A stretch of 64,000 nucleotides of DNA from Hyalella azteca (GCF_000764305.2 NW_025941450.1:59109-123108), one strand, 5' to 3'. Shown: positions 12,078 to 23,420, counted from the stretch's first letter. Program-made: numbers and translations. Notes: generated by a model from the letters alone, not told the origin.

Positions 12078-12179
12078 TTTTCATCATTTGTTCATGTGCA
12101 ACAGAGAGAACAGAAAATATTTTTGATAAATTCTCATTCCGAAAACAAAAGGTTTTTACATGTCAAAAAACCAGTATAA

Positions 12180-12310
12180 TTATGGGAGTACAATTTTGAA
12201 GGTAATATTTTGAGGGTAAAATTTTACAGATATAACTTTAGAGTTATAATTTAATAGATATACTTTTAGACATATTATTTTAGAGCTATAATTTTAGTTT
12301 TGTAACACCA
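12180..12310. repeat. Very degenerate AT-rich short repeat
   Basis: Roughly 20-bp elements resembling TTTTAGAGTTATAATTTAGA recur about six times. The pattern is visible but loose. Confidence 0.45.
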
Positions 12311-12465
12311 ATTGCTGGTGAGAGTATACATGACAGAGCGTCCTGCTGGTACCGTCACTGCGCAAACCAAAACACGAGGAAAGTTCCGCTCAGAGAGAGG
12401 CCTTCAAACTTGACGAGATTGAGTTAAAGAACTTCAACGCTAACTTGAAGAGACAGCGCTGGCAC

Positions 12466-12660
12466 CCTGCACAGTTGACAAGGGTTTATGCTGCAAGGTT
12501 GACAAGCGACTCGAGGCTGCAGAGATGACAAGGGACTTGATGCTGCAAGGTTGACAAACGACTCGAGGCTGCAGAGATGACAAGGGACTCGAGGCTACAA
12601 TTGACAAGGGACTAGACGCTGCGGAGTTAACAAGGAGCCCGACTTGACAAGCGCAAAGTT
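12466..12660. repeat. Minisatellite with about 28/57-bp organisation
   Basis: Alternating units with GCTGCAAGGTTGACAAGCGA and GCTGCAGAGATGACAAGGGA give a two-unit higher-order repeat. Units diverge progressively to the right. Confidence 0.85.
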
Positions 12661-12775
12661 GTTAAACAATAATTAAATTCATCAACCAATTAACAATAAT
12701 TAAATTCATCATAAATAAATATTTACGTGGCAGCTCAACACGCGTTCAAATTAAGGACAAACCATATTTCAGCTT

Positions 12776-12900
12776 CACTCAGAAAAATGACTGAGTCATG
12801 TTGACCAAATAGTGACACTTTCTGTACGTAGCACTGATGTCCACTGACGGGTAAAAACTACATCGCTAATAGGACCAAATTTCTCCATTTTTTCAGAATG
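12776..12900 (+). mobile_element. MITE-like element, copy 5 (internally deleted)
   Basis: The left end CACTCAGAAAAATGAC and ACCAAATAGTGACACTTTCT are intact. The right end is degraded to CATTTTTTCAGAATG. At 125 bp it lacks about 60 bp of the central core. Confidence 0.75.
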
Positions 12901-12934
12901 TTAGATGGCTTACATTACGAGTAACACGACACTA

Positions 12935-13112
12935 GGGGCTCAGTATACAGTATACAGGGCTCGGTATACAGGGCTCAGTATACAGTATACAGGGCTCGGT
13001 ATACAGGGCTCAGTATACAGTATACAGGGCTCAGTATACAGGGCTCAGTATACAGGGCTCAGTATACAGGGCTCAGTATACAGGGCTCAGTATACAGGGC
13101 TCAGTATACAGG
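12935..13112. repeat. 14-bp minisatellite (CAGGGCTCAGTATA), about 12 units
   Basis: The 14-bp unit is interspersed with 7-bp CAGTATA insertions. The right half is a perfect run of seven identical units. Each unit contains the palindrome GTATAC. The period is not divisible by three, but 42 bp (three units) is, so an open frame with a GLSIQ-type repeat arises by chance. Confidence 0.95.
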
Positions 13113-13917
13113 AACTGTGAGCCCCACAGGGTGCTGGAGTAAGCAGGCTTAAGCACCAATAAGCCCCCGTCTAAATACCCCGGAGTCCGCAAACGATGGA
13201 ATCAACAGACTGTTGGGAACAGCGCGTGCATAAATAGGGCTTCCATTCTATAGCCACATTGACGCTCAGAAATCTATAGTAATACTCATAATATTATTAA
13301 TAAAATATTAGAAATGATAATATCTTGATTATAATAACGATATCATTTTTAAAATTATAGGAGCGACGCGCAAATGTCAGATAAATAATTTATTTGAATA
13401 TAGGCAAGGATACATCGTTTAATTTGTTTGCAGGGCTAAAATTTTAAAAGGTAATTTCCATTTCACAAGACCGGATGGAAAATAGAGCAGCTCACCGATC
13501 TCCAAAGTAGAGCTAACAAAATATTTCGACTGCCAATCTAAAAACCATTTTAAACATTTCTTTACAGAAAAATTTGGGAACCGTGTATTTGGATGAAAAT
13601 AATATTGCTAACATTAGGGCTGAAACAATTATTCAAATGACCTCCGATCAAACGTGCAAGGCTTAAAAGCAACACATAATAAGCTTTTCAATCAAAATAA
13701 GCTTAGGTATTTAATACAGGTAGTGGGAAAACATACTATTTCATACTAAACATCTATTTTTTCTATCAAACGAGTCTCGGTCAAGTACCCCAGGGAACAA
13801 GGAACGTAGCCCGGTCGTAAGAGCTCTTGTTGAGCCATCACGAGCGTCGAGAGCATCTTTCCATTAGCCGACCCTCGACCCGCCGTATCCAAACAATCCT
13901 TCGCCAAGCAAATTCAT

Positions 13918-14010
13918 CACTCTCAGAGAAATGAGTGTGACTTTGTCCAAATAGTGATGCACTTCTGTTCTTGTGTGGGTCACATAAACCAGTTTAGCCT
14001 GACAATAGGT
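13918..14010 (-). mobile_element. MITE-like element, copy 6 (truncated)
   Basis: It begins CACTCTCAGAGAAATGAG, then CTTTGTCCAAATAGTGATGC and AACCAGTTTAGCCTGACAAT, all family sequence in reverse orientation. It stops at about 14010 without a right terminal repeat. Confidence 0.78.
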
Positions 14011-14462
14011 TTTACTAATATGCTTCGTGCACAATTGCATCATTATTCGGGTAATTTATATTAATAATTATTTAAATCATGTTATCATTATTTCTGCACT
14101 CAGAAAACTCCATTCCTTTCACGAGCAGCTGATAAACTCAGCCGTTGTCCACAGCAACTGAGCACAAGCCAAGCCCGGCGCGTGAATGAGAATACGCAGT
14201 ATTTGGTTGTAATTTATAAGAATAGTGTAAGTGCGGTTGTAACATCAGTCCCTCGCTTGAATATTAGATGGCGTTCGTTCCTTTACAACTCAATCAAAAT
14301 TTATGACGTCCAAGTTTGTTCAGGAAAATGTACAAAACTGAGGTCGCTTTAAAGATCTGCGTTAGACCACGGAATAAAACCTGAACTGCATTTCTTAAAA
14401 AAGAATAAGTGATCCATCTTGCCGCAATCTTACGGATGAGCGCGCGGCCCAGACATTGCGGC

Positions 14463-14541
14463 TCATCCACTAGACGATGTAGAACAGACCGCCATCAGCA
14501 TCCACTAGACGATGGAGAACAGACCTCCATCAGCATCCACC
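14463..14541. repeat. 35-bp tandem repeat, about 2.3 copies
   Basis: CATCCACTAGACGATG followed by (G/T)AGAACAGACC(G/T)CCATCAG occurs twice, plus a partial CATCCACCAG. Confidence 0.88.
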
Positions 14542-14615
14542 AGTATCGATGATCGTCTTTCGCTCACTCGAGTTGAGAGCTTCGATGCGTCCGTCAACTT
14601 TGCTTCGCCGTTTAA

Positions 14616-14827
14616 TTCCCTGCACTGAACGCTGATTTAAGAGCAAAACAACAGCGGTTCCCTGCACTGAACGCTGATTTAAGAGCAAAACAACAGCGGT
14701 TCCCTGCACTGAACGCTGATTTAAGAGCAAAACAACAGCGGTTCCATGCACTGAATGCTGATTTAAGAGCAAAACAATAGCGGTTCCGTGCACTGAACGC
14801 TGATTTAAGAGCTAAACAAGAGCGGTT
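14616..14827. repeat. 42-bp minisatellite, five copies
   Basis: Units start at 14616, 14658, 14700, 14742 and 14784 and carry TTCCCTGCACTGAACGCTGA then TTTAAGAGCAAAACAACAGC. The last two units carry substitutions. Because 42 is divisible by three, a minus-strand open frame (VLLLNQ repeats) crosses the array. I regard it as non-genic. Confidence 0.94.
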
Positions 14828-15349
14828 TCAGCGATCATTGAAGTGCCATGACCGCAGATCTATTTACACGTTATTTATGTATACGCATATCAAGATATAA
14901 GAGTGATGGTAGAAAGAAACGGACATTTGATTACCTGTATAAATTGCAGAGCACAAATTTAAATATTCAAGACGTAAAATAATGTGCGATGGCTATTATA
15001 TTTCGATAATTATTATTTCAAATAAAAATAATAATTCATATTTCATGATAATAATAATAGGTACTTATTATAATATAATATATAGGTATACATAATAAGT
15101 ATGCATTATTTATATCATAAAATCTCGTAATCTGATACCTAAAAAAATGACCAGAAGAAATTGAATATATGGTATAATATAGTCAAGGCATTGTATGCTC
15201 ATCTAATGCATTTTATGGAAATCTAAACTTAATAATGTAATATAGACTTAATGCAACAGTCTTAATGCACTTCCATGCACTTGATTACGCGATGACTTTG
15301 GAAAGAAAAATTCAAACTCAATTCATGAATCATTATCACTAGCATTGTA

Positions 15350-15497
15350 CACTCAGCAAAATGAATGGGTCGTATTGTCCAAATAGTGATACGTTTCCTC
15401 CACGTAGCACTGATACGCCCTTATTGCGTGCCAAACTGGGTCAGGATGATGCATTAATAGCTTCACTATTTGAACAGTCCCACTTATTTCCCTGAGT
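15350..15497 (+). mobile_element. MITE-like element, copy 7
   Basis: Starts CACTCAGCAAAATGAATGGG after a TA. The core reads GCCAAACTGGGTCAGGATGA, used here as the family reference. It ends CACTTATTTCCCTGAGTT. It is one of three copies within 1.3 kb. Confidence 0.87.
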
Positions 15498-15767
15498 TTA
15501 CAAACGGGTAATTATACAGAATACATTATCACCATACCCTCACAATAATTATAATGAGCTGAATTATCGTAATTATGTATTATTTCTATACATCACACAA
15601 AGATAGCCTCACACAAAGGGTTAGGAAAGGATGCAACCGTCCCCCCTAACCGCCGCTGCATGTAAAGTAAAGTGCAACCGGAAAAGCCGGCTCCCCTCAT
15701 TTACATTTGATGACCTATAAAGCATTAGCGTAAAAAGCTCTCTTCGTAAAAAATTACTTCGCTTCTA

Positions 15768-15954
15768 CACTCAGGGAGATAAGTGGAACCTTGTCCACAT
15801 AACGATGCATTTTTTCCCTTAGGTGTGTCATCCTGACCCAGTTAGGCCGTCAAAAAGGCGTATCAGTGCTACGCTCTATTTTTGCTTGTGCGTGCCGGGG
15901 TAAGAACGCGCATCACTATATGGACAATGTGAGCTATTAATTTTTGTTAGTGTG
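15768..15954 (-). mobile_element. MITE-like element, copy 8 (reverse orientation)
   Basis: Starts CACTCAGGGAGATAAG after a TA. Inside is TCATCCTGACCCAGTTAGGC. The right end ATTTTTGTTAGTGTG is diverged, so the end is approximate. Confidence 0.83.
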
Positions 15955-16391
15955 CGAAAAATGTTGGCAAGGACATACTGAGGTGGCATCAATAGGTCCA
16001 AAATTCTCTAAAATTTTGAATTTTTGCTGATGAATTTGGAAAGTTGCGCTTATGCAGCGCTTTGGAGCTTAGATGAAAATCGTAGTTTATAGGCCAGCCA
16101 GAGAGCGACAAGGTTACAAAAAATATAATTTTTCCAACTTATTGATAGCTTTTATGCTCCTAAGAATAAATAAGAAGACAACCAAATTTATGCCAGTAAC
16201 TGCAAAAATAATCTTCAATATTCGCCCTATCTAAAAGTAAGAAAAATATATTGTACAAGAAGCATGCAATAAAGTAATTAATTATAGTTTTTTAAATTGG
16301 CTAACAATTTCACGAATAATGAATTATTTGTGTTTTTTCATCGATTGCGATTGTCATGCTCAGTCCGTCCTTCCTTCTATCGTCCATCTCA

Positions 16392-16575
16392 CACTCATGA
16401 AAATTAATGGCCGCATTGTCCAAATAAAGACCCAATTTTTTATCCATAACACAAGCAGAGAGCGGACGTAGCACTGATATATACGCCCTGTAACCGGGCC
16501 AAACTGGGTCGGAATGACTCGCACAGGGCGAAAAGTGCATTGCTATTAGGACAATGACTCACACATTTATTTGAG
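16392..16575 (+). mobile_element. MITE-like element, copy 9
   Basis: Starts CACTCATGAAAATTAATGGC. The core CCAAACTGGGTCGGAATGAC is well kept. The right end is CACATTTATTTGAGCA. Length 184 bp. Confidence 0.84.
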
Positions 16576-17023
16576 CAAGCATTGAACTCTCCTTGACTGC
16601 ATTGCTGTTGTTGTTTCATATGCATGACGTCATCAGTCACGGTAATATTTTAAGTCAACACAAAAATACGCGTCATTAAAAATAATAGAAACGCCTATTA
16701 AACATTGCAATACGCGACTATAAAACAACATTAAATTTGTCATACAAATGAGATGTGCTCTCAATAGATTAACTAAAAACTAGGCTTCGAACGTTCGCTA
16801 TAGGTATACGAAAAAGTCTAAAATTAATATCCAACATAACGTGAAGATCAAAAATCGTATAAAGACCTGTAAAAGGTTCAACACGTAAGCCCCTCGAAAT
16901 TACTGGGTTAAAAGTGATGTCGACAGGGGCAATTAATTAAGCGTCACAAGCGATGTTTGTAGAGCTAATTTGTTCAAGCACTCCAATGTATGCGCTGCAA
17001 TAAAGCAAACACAATAGCCAAGC

Positions 17024-17270
17024 TGGCACACTCGGCCTCCTGACACTCAGCGTCCTGACACACTCAGCGTCCTGACACACTCAGCGTCCTGACACACTCA
17101 GCCTCCTGACACACTCAGTCTCCTGACACACTCAGCCTCCTGACACACTTAACACACTCAGTCTCCTGACACACTCGGCGTCCTGACACACTCGGCCTCT
17201 TGGCACACTCGATGTTCTGACACACTCAGTCTCCTGACACACTCGGCCTCCTGACACACTCAGTCTTCCC
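17024..17270. repeat. 17-bp minisatellite (CTGACACACTCAGCGTC), about 14 units
   Basis: Units vary mainly at the last five positions (GCGTC, GCCTC, GTCTC) and in one shortened unit near 17145. The repeated ACACTCAG resembles the tip of the local MITE-like element, but no further similarity supports a link. Confidence 0.94.
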
Positions 17271-17489
17271 CCACCAGTTCAACAATGGCTAATCATTTCC
17301 ATGCCATTGCCAGCTTTGATACGAAGTGCGAGCTTGTTAGCACCAAATTGAAATGTATAGACGGAATATTGGGTGGTGAGAGCTCGAGAAAATAGTTAAC
17401 TTCAATAGCAAAATACACATAAATATTAGTAAAAATGCAGAAATAGCAGGAATATATGACGCGATAAATAGCGACGTTCAAGCGTAAAA

Positions 17490-17545
17490 TAGAGATTAAA
17501 AGATAAAGTTAAAGATAAAGTTAAAAGATAAAGTTAAAAAGTAAT
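17490..17545. repeat. Short AGATAAAGTTAAA repeat
   Basis: Four consecutive units of 12-14 bp lie in an AT-rich context. Nothing suggests function. Confidence 0.75.
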
Positions 17546-17738
17546 AATATATAGAACATATGAACTTTATGAAGATACAGCAGCCCCGAACATATTACCT
17601 CGAACATAAATGTAGGAGAAGATATTGAAAGATATTAACTATTCTCTTTAAGCTCTCGCTATCGAAGTTAATTGAGAACTAAATTGAAATTCTCTGAAAG
17701 AATATAAATAGTCAAGCTATCCAGCCTAATTTCGGCCG

Positions 17739-17984
17739 GTCTCGTGTGGTATATAGTACTCATCAATATATAAAATACAATATTATATATACGGCTAGTT
17801 CTACCTGATTCTCTTAGTCGTCGTATTATTCATTTTCTCCCTGTTGAATTTTGACTTATTATTTAAGTCAAAATTCAACAGCGAGAAAATGAATAGCACG
17901 ACGACTAAGAGACAATGTAGAACGAGACATACATAATATACTGCATCTTCCCGATCAATGATTATCATATATACCACACGAGAC
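17739..17984. other. 246-bp interrupted palindrome
   Basis: Outer arms of 17 bp (GTCTCGTGTGGTATATA at 17739-17755 and its complement at 17968-17984) are symmetric about 17861. Inner arms of about 46 bp (17811-17857 and 17866-17911) are almost perfectly complementary. They run from CTCTTAGTCGTCG to GACTTATT on one side and from AAGTCAAAATTCAACAG to CGACGACTAAGAG on the other. The intervening parts are not complementary. The shape suggests a fold-back element or a sequence that can form a cruciform. It has no coding content. Confidence 0.88.
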
Positions 17985-18938
17985 AATGTTAAAATGTATA
18001 TTCTTGAAGTTCGGTAAACATACAAAGAAGAATAGAAAGTGTACTTTGAATTCGAGTATCACTATAGAAAACTCATTGATTTTCAAACAAATTTATGAGG
18101 AAGCAAAGCAACGATATAAAAATCAGGAAATTTTGACCAACTTTGTTTCTATCTAATCCCTCTGTGACTTTAATTAAACGCAGTCTATGTATCGGTTGCT
18201 GCTCATAGTGAATAAAATTAAACCTAGTAAATATGATCAAAAGCTGGTTAACTGACAAAAACTTCATGGATTTAAGAAGTTCAAAATTAATTAAAGGAAA
18301 ATATCACCCAGAAACTGGGTAATTGGGATAAATTTCAATCAATTTTTATGGACGCGGACAAATGAGCGAGACGCAGTAACTTAAACAGAAGCGAGACTGA
18401 ACCTAATGATAAAGAAATACTTATTGCTTCTTGACAACCTCGATATTTCTCGTATGTTTGCTGCAATTAAGTTTATACATTCTAACTAGTAACTGTCTCT
18501 CATAAAATAAATAACACATTTGACTTATTCTAATATAAGTAAGTAACTGTCGAGCCTGCAGAATTCTCGCCCAATAATTTGTAATTATTTTGAAGAAAAA
18601 ATTACTCTTCTTCAATATGTCTAAAAATCGTGATGAATTTTACCAAAAATCCGGCATTAAATTGAAATTTGAAGAAGCCGTTGCATCATATACATACTGT
18701 ACATAAAAACAGTCATAACTAAAACCAGTTAAGTCATTGAAACAAGTTGAATTATTGAAACAAATGTATTCTTTTTATTTAATTATGAGCGGCTAGCAAA
18801 GTTCCACCAAAAGAACATGTCTTGTTATCGCATTCATCATGAATGTGATGAATGTGTTACTGTGCCCAGGGCCTGTAACAAGGAAGTTAAATGAATTTAA
18901 AGTTAGGCTTTTAACGCGCGTATATCATGGAAGTTTGG

Positions 18939-19102
18939 ATTCACAGTCCACGTTCTTTGAAGTCACAGTCCGTGTTCTTTGAAGTCACANGACGTCACAG
19001 TCTACGTTATTTGACGTCACAGTCTACGTTATTTGTCGCCACAGTCTACGTTATTTGACGTCACAGTCTACATTATTTGACGTCACAGTCTACATTATTT
19101 GG
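18939..19102. repeat. 22-bp minisatellite, about seven copies, with an ambiguous base
   Basis: Units carry GTCACAGTCTACGTTATTTG followed by AC. The left units have GTTCTTTGAA instead. The ambiguous base at 18990 sits at a break in the register, so the array is probably collapsed or joined there. Confidence 0.92.
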
Positions 19103-19353
19103 CGAGACAAAGGCAGCCATAAACAAATTCCATCCTAGTGTTCAAATAATAAAGTTTAAAGAAAAATATATTTAACAAATGAACGTCCGTTCGCAAAAAT
19201 TTTTATAGATATTGCCACTGAAGAAAATCTGAAATTTTACCGCAGTACTCGATATATCGATAAGAACTCTTGGGAGAGTTGAGTGCACTGTGAGTGATGG
19301 CACGACATTGGAATAAGTTGCCTGAGGAAGCGAGGTCCATTTATACCATGTAC

Positions 19354-19411
19354 ACCATTTGTACCAATACCTCCATATACCATGGGTACCATTTGTACCA
19401 ATACCTCCATG
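19354..19411. repeat. 34-bp direct duplication
   Basis: ACCATTTGTACCAATACCTC followed by CAT occurs twice, 34 bp apart, flanked by related CCATGTACACC and CCATGGGTACC strings. Confidence 0.85.
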
Positions 19412-19907
19412 GCAGCTGCCAACAACTTGTTCCCTTCAATGCCAGAGAGAGCAAAGCGGACGACGACAAGTGGTACAAATGGCCTGCATCAGTACAACGA
19501 CGGGTACAATTTGGCGCACATGAACAAGATCATCGAGCAGATTTATCACAATTATCGATTCCAATATCGTGATATATTTTATAACAGTTTTGACCTATAT
19601 TCCTTTAAAGCGAGGCTCATAAGCTGTTTATTTAACGATGCTGTATTATTAAGTAATTCCAATGCATTGTAATCCAGCGATATTTTGTTTCCGAAAAACA
19701 TGAAAAACGCAAAACAAACAATGAGAACATCAACCTTATTAATGATTAAAAAACGTGACACCACGAAATAGTATTATTCTTATAAGTTCACAGCGTAAAA
19801 TTTTCTATCGTTTAAAATTCGATCGTCTTCAAACAAAATCATTTCGTTTACATTGTACGGTAAAGCGAAAGAGCGTTTGTGCAGCATTGTAGTCAACGTT
19901 TTTTCAT

Positions 19908-20300
19908 GGGAAGCAGCAACAGCAGCAACTACAGCATCGCGTTTGCAGCAACAGCAGCAATTGCAGCATCGCGTTCGCAGCAACAGCAGCAATTGCAGCA
20001 TCGCGTTCGCAGCAACAGCAGCAACTGCAGCATCGCGTTTGCAGCAACAGCAGCAGCTGCTGCATCGCGTTTGCAGCAACAGCAGCAGCTGCTGCATCAC
20101 GTTTGCAGCAACAGCAGCAATTGCAGCATCACGTTAGCAGCAACAGCAGCAATTGCAGCATCACGTTTGCAGCAGCAGCAGCAGCAACTGCAGCAATTGC
20201 AGCATCGCGTTTGCAAGCATCACGTTTGCAGCAACAGCAGCAGCTGCAGCATCGCATTTGCAGCAGCAGCAGCAACTGCAGCATCCCGCTTGCAGCAGCA
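19908..20300. repeat. CAG-rich array of about 30-bp units (poly-Gln-like frames)
   Basis: About 13 units of GCAGCAACAGCAGCAATTGC followed by AGCATCGCGTTT-like sequence. Several plus frames are open and would read QQQQQLQHRV, Ala-Thr-rich or Ser-Asn-rich peptides; one minus frame reads Cys/Leu-rich. The longest plus frame (19879-20451, 190 codons) is almost wholly this repeat. With several frames open and no flanking domain, a protein gene is unproved. It could be a CAG-type minisatellite or a repeat-rich exon. Confidence 0.9.
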
Positions 20301-20453
20301 TCAAGAGAAGCCAAGCGACTTGAAGCCAATAGAAAGAAAGTGCGGTTATCTGTACACCTTAAGGGCGACAGCTCCTCTGCTGCAAGCTGCGTCCTGTGCT
20401 CCAGAGATCTGCGCCGTGAAGAAGCTTCGTGTGTGCACTCTGGAATTCTGAAA

Positions 20454-20590
20454 TCACTCTCACTACATTTCGTACAAAAAGTGACACACCATTCGCTTTT
20501 TCGCCAGGATAAACTGTGATTAGATGACTAGAAAAGAGTGAGAAGTAAGTAACTATTTGGACAACGTCTCACTCATTACTATGTGTCAGC
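20454..20590 (+). mobile_element. MITE-like element, copy 10 (diverged)
   Basis: CACTCTCACTACATTTCGTA, then AAAAAGTGACACACC, AAACTGTGATTAGATGACTA and TAACTATTTGGACAACGTCT follow the family order. The right end CTCATTACTATGTGTCAG is weak. Boundaries are approximate. Confidence 0.65.
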
Positions 20591-20689
20591 ATACACAACG
20601 TGAATGCCAAGTGTATGAGGGAATAACCAAATTTCCCTTATATCATTAATCTCATTAAATCGCAATTGCATCAAAAATTTGAAAACGCA

Positions 20690-20760
20690 GAAAACGTCAA
20701 GTAAATTTATTCTATCTTTAATGAAAACGTTTCGGAGACCAGCTCCACCATCAGTTCAAA
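20690..20760 (-). ncRNA. Decayed hammerhead-ribozyme-like motif, copy 1
   Basis: Read on the minus strand: CTGATGG, hairpin GGAG-CTGGT-CTCC, then GAAACG, an AT-rich loop of about 28 nt, and ACGTT. This is the order of a hammerhead core (CUGANGA, stem II, GAAA, stem III, UH). CGT after GAAA pairs with ACG before the presumed cleavage dinucleotide. The core reads CUGAUGG, so A9 is G and activity is doubtful. Such motifs are known from tails of Penelope-like elements; no reverse transcriptase is visible here. Confidence 0.4.
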
Positions 20761-23349
20761 AATTTCGGACCAATTTTTTTCTTGGCTTTTACATTCTCGG
20801 GGAACTTATTTTACGGAATACTTTACTAAATTGACTAAAATTTTTACTAAATAAATTTTACTCCTGGCAAAAACAATACTCATATAACGCGGTGTAATCA
20901 GTGGAATTGCGCAGCCGTAATATGCTCAAATAATGTGAAAAATATGATGATGACAAGAGGTATGAATTTCAGTTCAGATATTACAGTAAAAAACAATTTG
21001 TAAACCATGAGAATTCGCAAACCACGTGCGCGAGATGCGCTAAACTTTCTGTACAACAAAGAAAGATTGAAGCTTCTGTTCATTGTGACAAATATCAAAT
21101 TATTAGGTGTACCTATGCGCATTTTAGATTTAAAATAGAAATTTTTTGTTAACATTTAATTTACACTTTAATTTTCATTAGATCAAACGACGCGTAAGAA
21201 GGACCAAATAAATGAACATTGCGATTAACCGTGGATGAACGAACTCAAATTCAAGCGCACTGCATCGTAGAATGCCTCAGCATTCGCGACTTGTGTTTAA
21301 TTCTGCAATATTCTGTCAGTTGGCCATCTATATTCCCTCGGTTAATTCTGTAGTAATCCTCAGCCTGCCAACTGTCATCGTAGTTGGTTACACTCATGTT
21401 GTTACTCACGTTTTGACTTCCATGGCAACCTCCTCTTACCTGGAAAATAGAAATTGAAAATGAATATATACGTTTTTTTAATCTGCATCTTATAATATAG
21501 ATAAATGATTTAACACACAAAATTTGACTCTCAGAAGAACACAATAAACGGAAAAAACTCTATCTAAACTGCAACTTGAAATCGTCTTACTCCATGATAT
21601 AATTTAGGCATAAAAAGACTGACCATTTTCCATGAAATCTCCTCAAAAATATATTCTGGCACACTTCCAAAAGAATTTATTTCTTTGAGTGTATTGAACC
21701 ACACCAAACCAAAATTTGAGTGTATTGAAGCAAGGCTCACCAGCGCTGCCATACAACGTCATCCCAGTAAGCACGAGACCGCCGGCCTGCTGCTTTGTAG
21801 TCTCGCCAGTGAGCCGTGAAACAAGCAACTCCTACGCGTCCTACAGGACTTGTATCTAATGGGCGAGCGTTGCGCACAACGCGCAGTGCTTGACTACTAT
21901 CCTGACTGGGATAAAGCACGCGAAACAATGTTGACGACATAGTTGATAAAGCGTATGTATGTTATACTGTATGTGGTAGTGAACAGATCGAAGCACATAT
22001 TAATGTTCTGCTTCACATCACTTTTATTTTCTTAAAGAATTAATTTCTTTAATTTATTCTAACGAATGTGCTGATTTGAATTTTGCGTTATATTAGCAGT
22101 ATTGACAGGTTTTCTATTATAGTTCAATCGTTACAAAATCTGCTATCTGGTACTCCATAAAGTGTTCATTTTTAAATAACTTCGTGATCGTCAATTACAT
22201 AAATTTGTTATGTTTACCAACTGTTGGACAATTGTAATCCTCATATTTTCTAATTTAATGTCAAGTGTTCACATCAAAGTAAAACCCCCAAGACGTGAAA
22301 TACTCTTTTTTGAGATTCCTGACAAATTTATATGTATTGAAACAGGGGAACCATAGGCCGGAATTCCCCCCCCCCATGCCAGCGTGCACTGAAGCATGTA
22401 GATGCATATGCGGTCCACGCTGTTGCGACGTGTCTCTTCAAGCTCGAGGAGCATTAAGACCTTATATATTAAGTTGCAATAACACCTTATATATTACGTT
22501 TAAAATCATGCAAGTTGTACTTTGGCAACATTCCAGCCCAGCCGTACTGTAGGGATTTTATACTCGATAAATTTTCATGGATATCCACGGAAAACTCTCC
22601 ACATTAATGGAGGTTAAATTTTACGTGCAGTCAGCAGTATGTCGAGTACTTTTTACCTTTTAACTGAGACTGGAAGATTTATTATTTGACAATATTTAAT
22701 GAAAATTGGAAAATTTACTGTATTGTCGGTATGTATGTAAAATTACTCTATTGATGTATTGTTTTGATCAGTATATATGTAAAATTTTACTGCTGTTTAT
22801 AAAATACAATAGTAAAAAATTTTACTACTATAGTATATAAAATTGAATAGCACTGAATTCAACCCTTGATGCTAGTGTGAATGTAAAAACACATTCATGC
22901 TAAGAAAATTTGACTAGCACCTCGGCTAGCACGATGTCTGTTTTCAATCAATTTCCTACCATGCCTCCTCTGTACACACTACGAGCAGATTAAAATGTAA
23001 CTGGAAACTTTTTATTAAGTATCAATTTCAGTACATTAATTATTTGGTTGCCCGTAAAAAAGCTTGATTTACAAGTGATGTGCAAAACTAAACTGAAATT
23101 GAAAATAAGTCCCCCGAGAATGTAAAAGGCTGTGTAAAAAATCTAGCTATTGTTATAATATTCTAACGTTTGATAAAAAAAACTGTTGTGATTACTGAAG
23201 CTTATCGCTGCAATAGCAATAATCACAGTCGTTTAAGTCAACTGCTCCTAACTAGATTATAGCTTGAATTTGTAAGGTTGCGAAGTAATTAGAGGTTCAG
23301 TAATGAATTGCGATTTCATAGAGAGACCCAAAAATTTTTTTTATGAGCA
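20761..23349. other. No gene seen
   Basis: AT-rich DNA. Open frames at 21.25-21.9 kb and 22.27-22.55 kb overlap on several strands and show no recognised domain. There is a C9 run at about 22367. A loose duplication of CCTTATATATTA lies at 22460-22495. Confidence 0.45.
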
Positions 23350-23420
23350 ATAAAACGTTAAAAAGTTTATCTTATCTTCATTGGAAACGCTTCGGAGCTC
23401 AAGCTCCATCCTCACTTAAA
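23350..23420 (-). ncRNA. Decayed hammerhead-ribozyme-like motif, copy 2
   Basis: On the minus strand: GTGAGGA, hairpin GGAGC-TTGA-GCTCC, then GAAGCG, an AT-rich loop and AACG. It aligns with copy 1 through the hairpin, the ATGAAGATA-like segment and the trailing AACGTTTT. Compared with a hammerhead core, C3 is G and the last A of GAAA is G, so it should be inactive. The stem is longer (5 bp) and more regular than in copy 1. Confidence 0.4.

Noticed and set aside
19294..19672. Possible LINE reverse transcriptase tail (RHWNKLPEE near 19300 and SFKARL near 19605)
   Set aside because: The two motifs are in different frames, about 300 bp apart, with a stop just before the first; too weak to call.
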